Part shown: piece by piece, positions 5,093 through 6,495 of the stretch
How the letters are laid out: every line of letters starts with the position of its first letter
Numbering within the stretch: the first letter of the stretch is position 1
Source: Singulisphaera sp. GP187
Lineage (GTDB): Bacteria > Planctomycetota > Phycisphaerae > Phycisphaerales > SM1A02
Reading direction: 5' to 3'
DNA: 6,495 nucleotides
Assembly (NCBI GenBank): GCA_945896765.1
Contig: CAMDEL010000088.1
Location: 1 to 6,495 of the forward strand
The notes under the pieces: model-generated
Told to the model about the DNA's origin: nothing
The model's input: only the letters and a program-made list of their open reading frames with translations
Database searches by the model: none
Translations under genes and position numbers: made by a program

Positions 5093-6292
5093 ATGCTCGC
5101 AACCGCCAAATCCGACCACTCCCAACCCCCTCCAAGATGTGCCAAAGAGGTCTGCGAGGCTTACAGGCTTGAAAAAGGCATCGTATTCCTCAATCACGGT
5201 TCCTTTGGCGCCATCCCTGAACCCATTCGTCTGGCGGTTGATTCTTGGCGTGCGCGGATCGAAGCACGGCCGATCGAAATGATTGCTCGAAAGATGAAGC
5301 AGCACCTTGGCGAAGTCAAGCATGTGCTGGGTGAGTACATCGGTACAGAGCCGCATCGAATCGGGTTGATCACGAATGCAACGACTGGTGTCGGTGCAGT
5401 TCTTCGCAGCATCGTATGGAAGTGTGGCGACCGAATCGTGATTACCAATCAGGGTTACAACGCAGTTCGGCAAGCCGTTCAATATTGTTGCGAACGATTT
5501 GGATGTGAGGCGGTCATTCTGGATCTTCCGCTTCCACTTGAAGATCATCAACTTGTTCTTGATCGTTTCATGAAAGCGATAGACATTCACACACGCTTGG
5601 TCATCGTCGATCACATCACCAGTCCAACCGCTGTCATCTTGCCGGTCGCAGAAATCGCGCGCGCTTGTCGCGACAAGGGAGTTCTTTGTTTGGTTGATGG
5701 CGCTCACGCTCCTGGAATGATTCCACTGAACATCGATGAAATTGGCGCGGACTGGTACACGGGAAATTTGCATAAGTGGGTTTGTGCTCCCAAAGGTTGC
5801 GCATTTCTTGTTGCCTCTACGCAGACTGAAACTTGGACGCATCCTGAAACAACGAGCCATATGCACGGTCATGGATTTGCAGAAGAATTTGATTGGCAAG
5901 GAACGCGCGACTTCGCACCTTGGTTGACTATTCCAACAGCGATCGAATTTGTTCGCAGTGGATTTCCAGGGGGCATTCGCGAACACAATCATCAACTTGC
6001 TACTTGGGCGCAAAAAAAACTCTGTCAAGACTTTGAAACTCGTTCAATTTCTCCAATCGATGGTTCGATGATTGGATCGATGGCAACGATTCCACTTCCG
6101 GCTGCGATCTCAATGCGATTCGCTTCAGAAGCTGACTTTCAAGCAAAACTCTACGACGCACACAAAATCGAAGTGCCAGTTATTGACTGGGGTGGTGTGT
6201 GGCACGCGCGAGTTTCAGCGCAGGCTTACAACTGCTCCGAAGATTATTTCGCACTCTCCGCTGCAGTCTGTTCAGAAGCGCTTATGCGCTGA
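5093..6292 (+). CDS. class V aminotransferase-fold PLP enzyme, isopenicillin N epimerase-like
   Basis: This is a PLP-dependent enzyme of fold type I, probably cytoplasmic. The protein has 399 residues from ATG 5093; a GTG at 5084 would add three. It shows the group's pattern: the N-terminal entry motif VFLNHGSFGAIP (31-42), the phosphate-contacting NATTGV (95-100), the PLP-ring Asp in LVDGAHAPG (200-208, D202), and the Schiff-base lysine in GNLHKWVCAPKG (224-235, K228). Relatives include isopenicillin N epimerase (CefD), EgtE-like C-S lyases and cysteine desulfurase-like proteins. Many bacterial members are of unknown substrate, and no beta-lactam or ergothioneine genes are visible here, so no specific reaction is assigned. 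Several Cys occur but no cysteine-desulfurase loop is apparent. There is no good Shine-Dalgarno sequence before either start. It diverges from the lexA operon across about 110 bp, so its promoter may share that region. The stop lies 2 bp from the convergent gene's stop. Confidence 0.9.
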   Translation: MLATAKSDHSQPPPRCAKEVCEAYRLEKGIVFLNHGSFGAIPEPIRLAVDSWRARIEARPIEMIARKMKQHLGEVKHVLGEYIGTEPHRIGLITNATTGVGAVLRSIVWKCGDRIVITNQGYNAVRQAVQYCCERFGCEAVILDLPLPLEDHQLVLDRFMKAIDIHTRLVIVDHITSPTAVILPVAEIARACRDKGVLCLVDGAHAPGMIPLNIDEIGADWYTGNLHKWVCAPKGCAFLVASTQTETWTHPETTSHMHGHGFAEEFDWQGTRDFAPWLTIPTAIEFVRSGFPGGIREHNHQLATWAQKKLCQDFETRSISPIDGSMIGSMATIPLPAAISMRFASEADFQAKLYDAHKIEVPVIDWGGVWHARVSAQAYNCSEDYFALSAAVCSEALMR

Positions 6293-6305
6293 AATCAAGT
6301 TTTTT
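6277..6305 (+). terminator. weak hairpin plus T-run at the end of the aminotransferase gene
   Basis: AGCGC-TTAT-GCGCT (6277-6290) forms a 5-bp stem with a 4-base loop that ends at the first base of the stop codon. Six T follow at 6300-6305, nine bases downstream. The stem is short and the T-run is displaced, so this is at best a poor intrinsic terminator. Confidence 0.2.
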
Positions 6306-6495
6306 CTGCTGGCGGTGAAACTGGCTTTTCCGCAGGCGTTACTGGCACAATTTGGCTCGCTGCTTGTGCCTGCTTGAAAGGCACATATTCGGTATTGAAC
6401 CAAGTCCACCAACGCTTCATATCCCAACCATTGTCCGCCGTGGATTGTCCGAAATCTCTTGATGTCAGAGCGATCAGCGATTGATGCACATCCGA
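6295..6495 (-). CDS. C-terminal fragment of an unidentified protein (partial)
   Basis: The gene enters from the right edge and ends with TGA at 6295-6297; 66 residues are visible (SDVHQSLIALTSRDFG onward). The segment with LTSRDFGQS, then W..KRWWTWFNTEY, resembles the end of HEAT-repeat-like proteins common in planctomycetes, where a phrase such as LTG-x-DFG precedes a W-rich WRRWW motif. After this comes a low-complexity Ala/Pro/Val/Lys tail (QAQAASQIVPVTPAEKPVSP and on), likely disordered. The GTG at 6489 is not considered the true start, because the frame stays open to the window edge. It is convergent with the aminotransferase gene. Function cannot be stated. Confidence 0.6.
   Translation of the reverse strand, partial: SDVHQSLIALTSRDFGQSTADNGWDMKRWWTWFNTEYVPFKQAQAASQIVPVTPAEKPVSPPAEKT

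Noticed and set aside
5072..6028. 318-codon open frame on the minus strand
   Set aside because: It lies entirely antisense to the well-supported PLP enzyme, has no family motifs and an odd composition rich in Cys, Arg and Ser.

Overview
The window holds a compact stretch of bacterial chromosome with mixed, roughly balanced base composition. It contains six whole genes and the ends of two more. The organism cannot be named from sequence alone. A planctomycete-like bacterium is my best guess. It rests on the style of the LexA recognition helix (SKVTVFEHV), on a C-terminal fragment ending in an LTSRDFG...W..WW-type motif that I associate with planctomycete HEAT-repeat proteins, and on general gene style. 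No rRNA, tRNA, transposase, integrase or CRISPR array is visible.

Left part (about 1-3831, + strand): a CUT2/ribose-type sugar ABC importer operon. After a probable tail of an upstream gene (stop at 81-83) come the double-domain ATPase (170-1735), the membrane permease (1732-2754, ATGA overlap with the ATPase) and a secreted substrate-binding protein (2800-3831). Together they would form a complete importer: the binding protein captures the ligand outside the membrane, a permease dimer makes the channel, and the fused ATPase powers it. Several pocket positions used for ribose in E. coli RbsB appear altered, so the ligand is probably not plain ribose.

Middle part (3838-5054, - strand): an apparent SOS operon. 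A sigma70-like promoter (5026-5054) with a palindromic candidate LexA operator just downstream (5008-5021) leads into an unrecognised gene with a strong Shine-Dalgarno sequence (start 4972), followed by lexA (start 4455, also with its own Shine-Dalgarno sequence). The frame of the unrecognised gene stays open about 197 bp into lexA. This is the most interesting part of the window: a lexA-partner protein of unknown function that may be DNA-damage induced, with either a long out-of-frame overlap or a frameshift at the junction.

Right part (5093-6495): a class V PLP-dependent aminotransferase-fold enzyme of the isopenicillin N epimerase-like group on the + strand, divergent from the lexA operon. 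Converging on it is the C-terminal end of a further - strand gene that runs off the window. Convergent gene pairs are separated by only 6 bp (3832-3837) and 2 bp (6293-6294), so any transcription terminators there must lie inside coding sequence.
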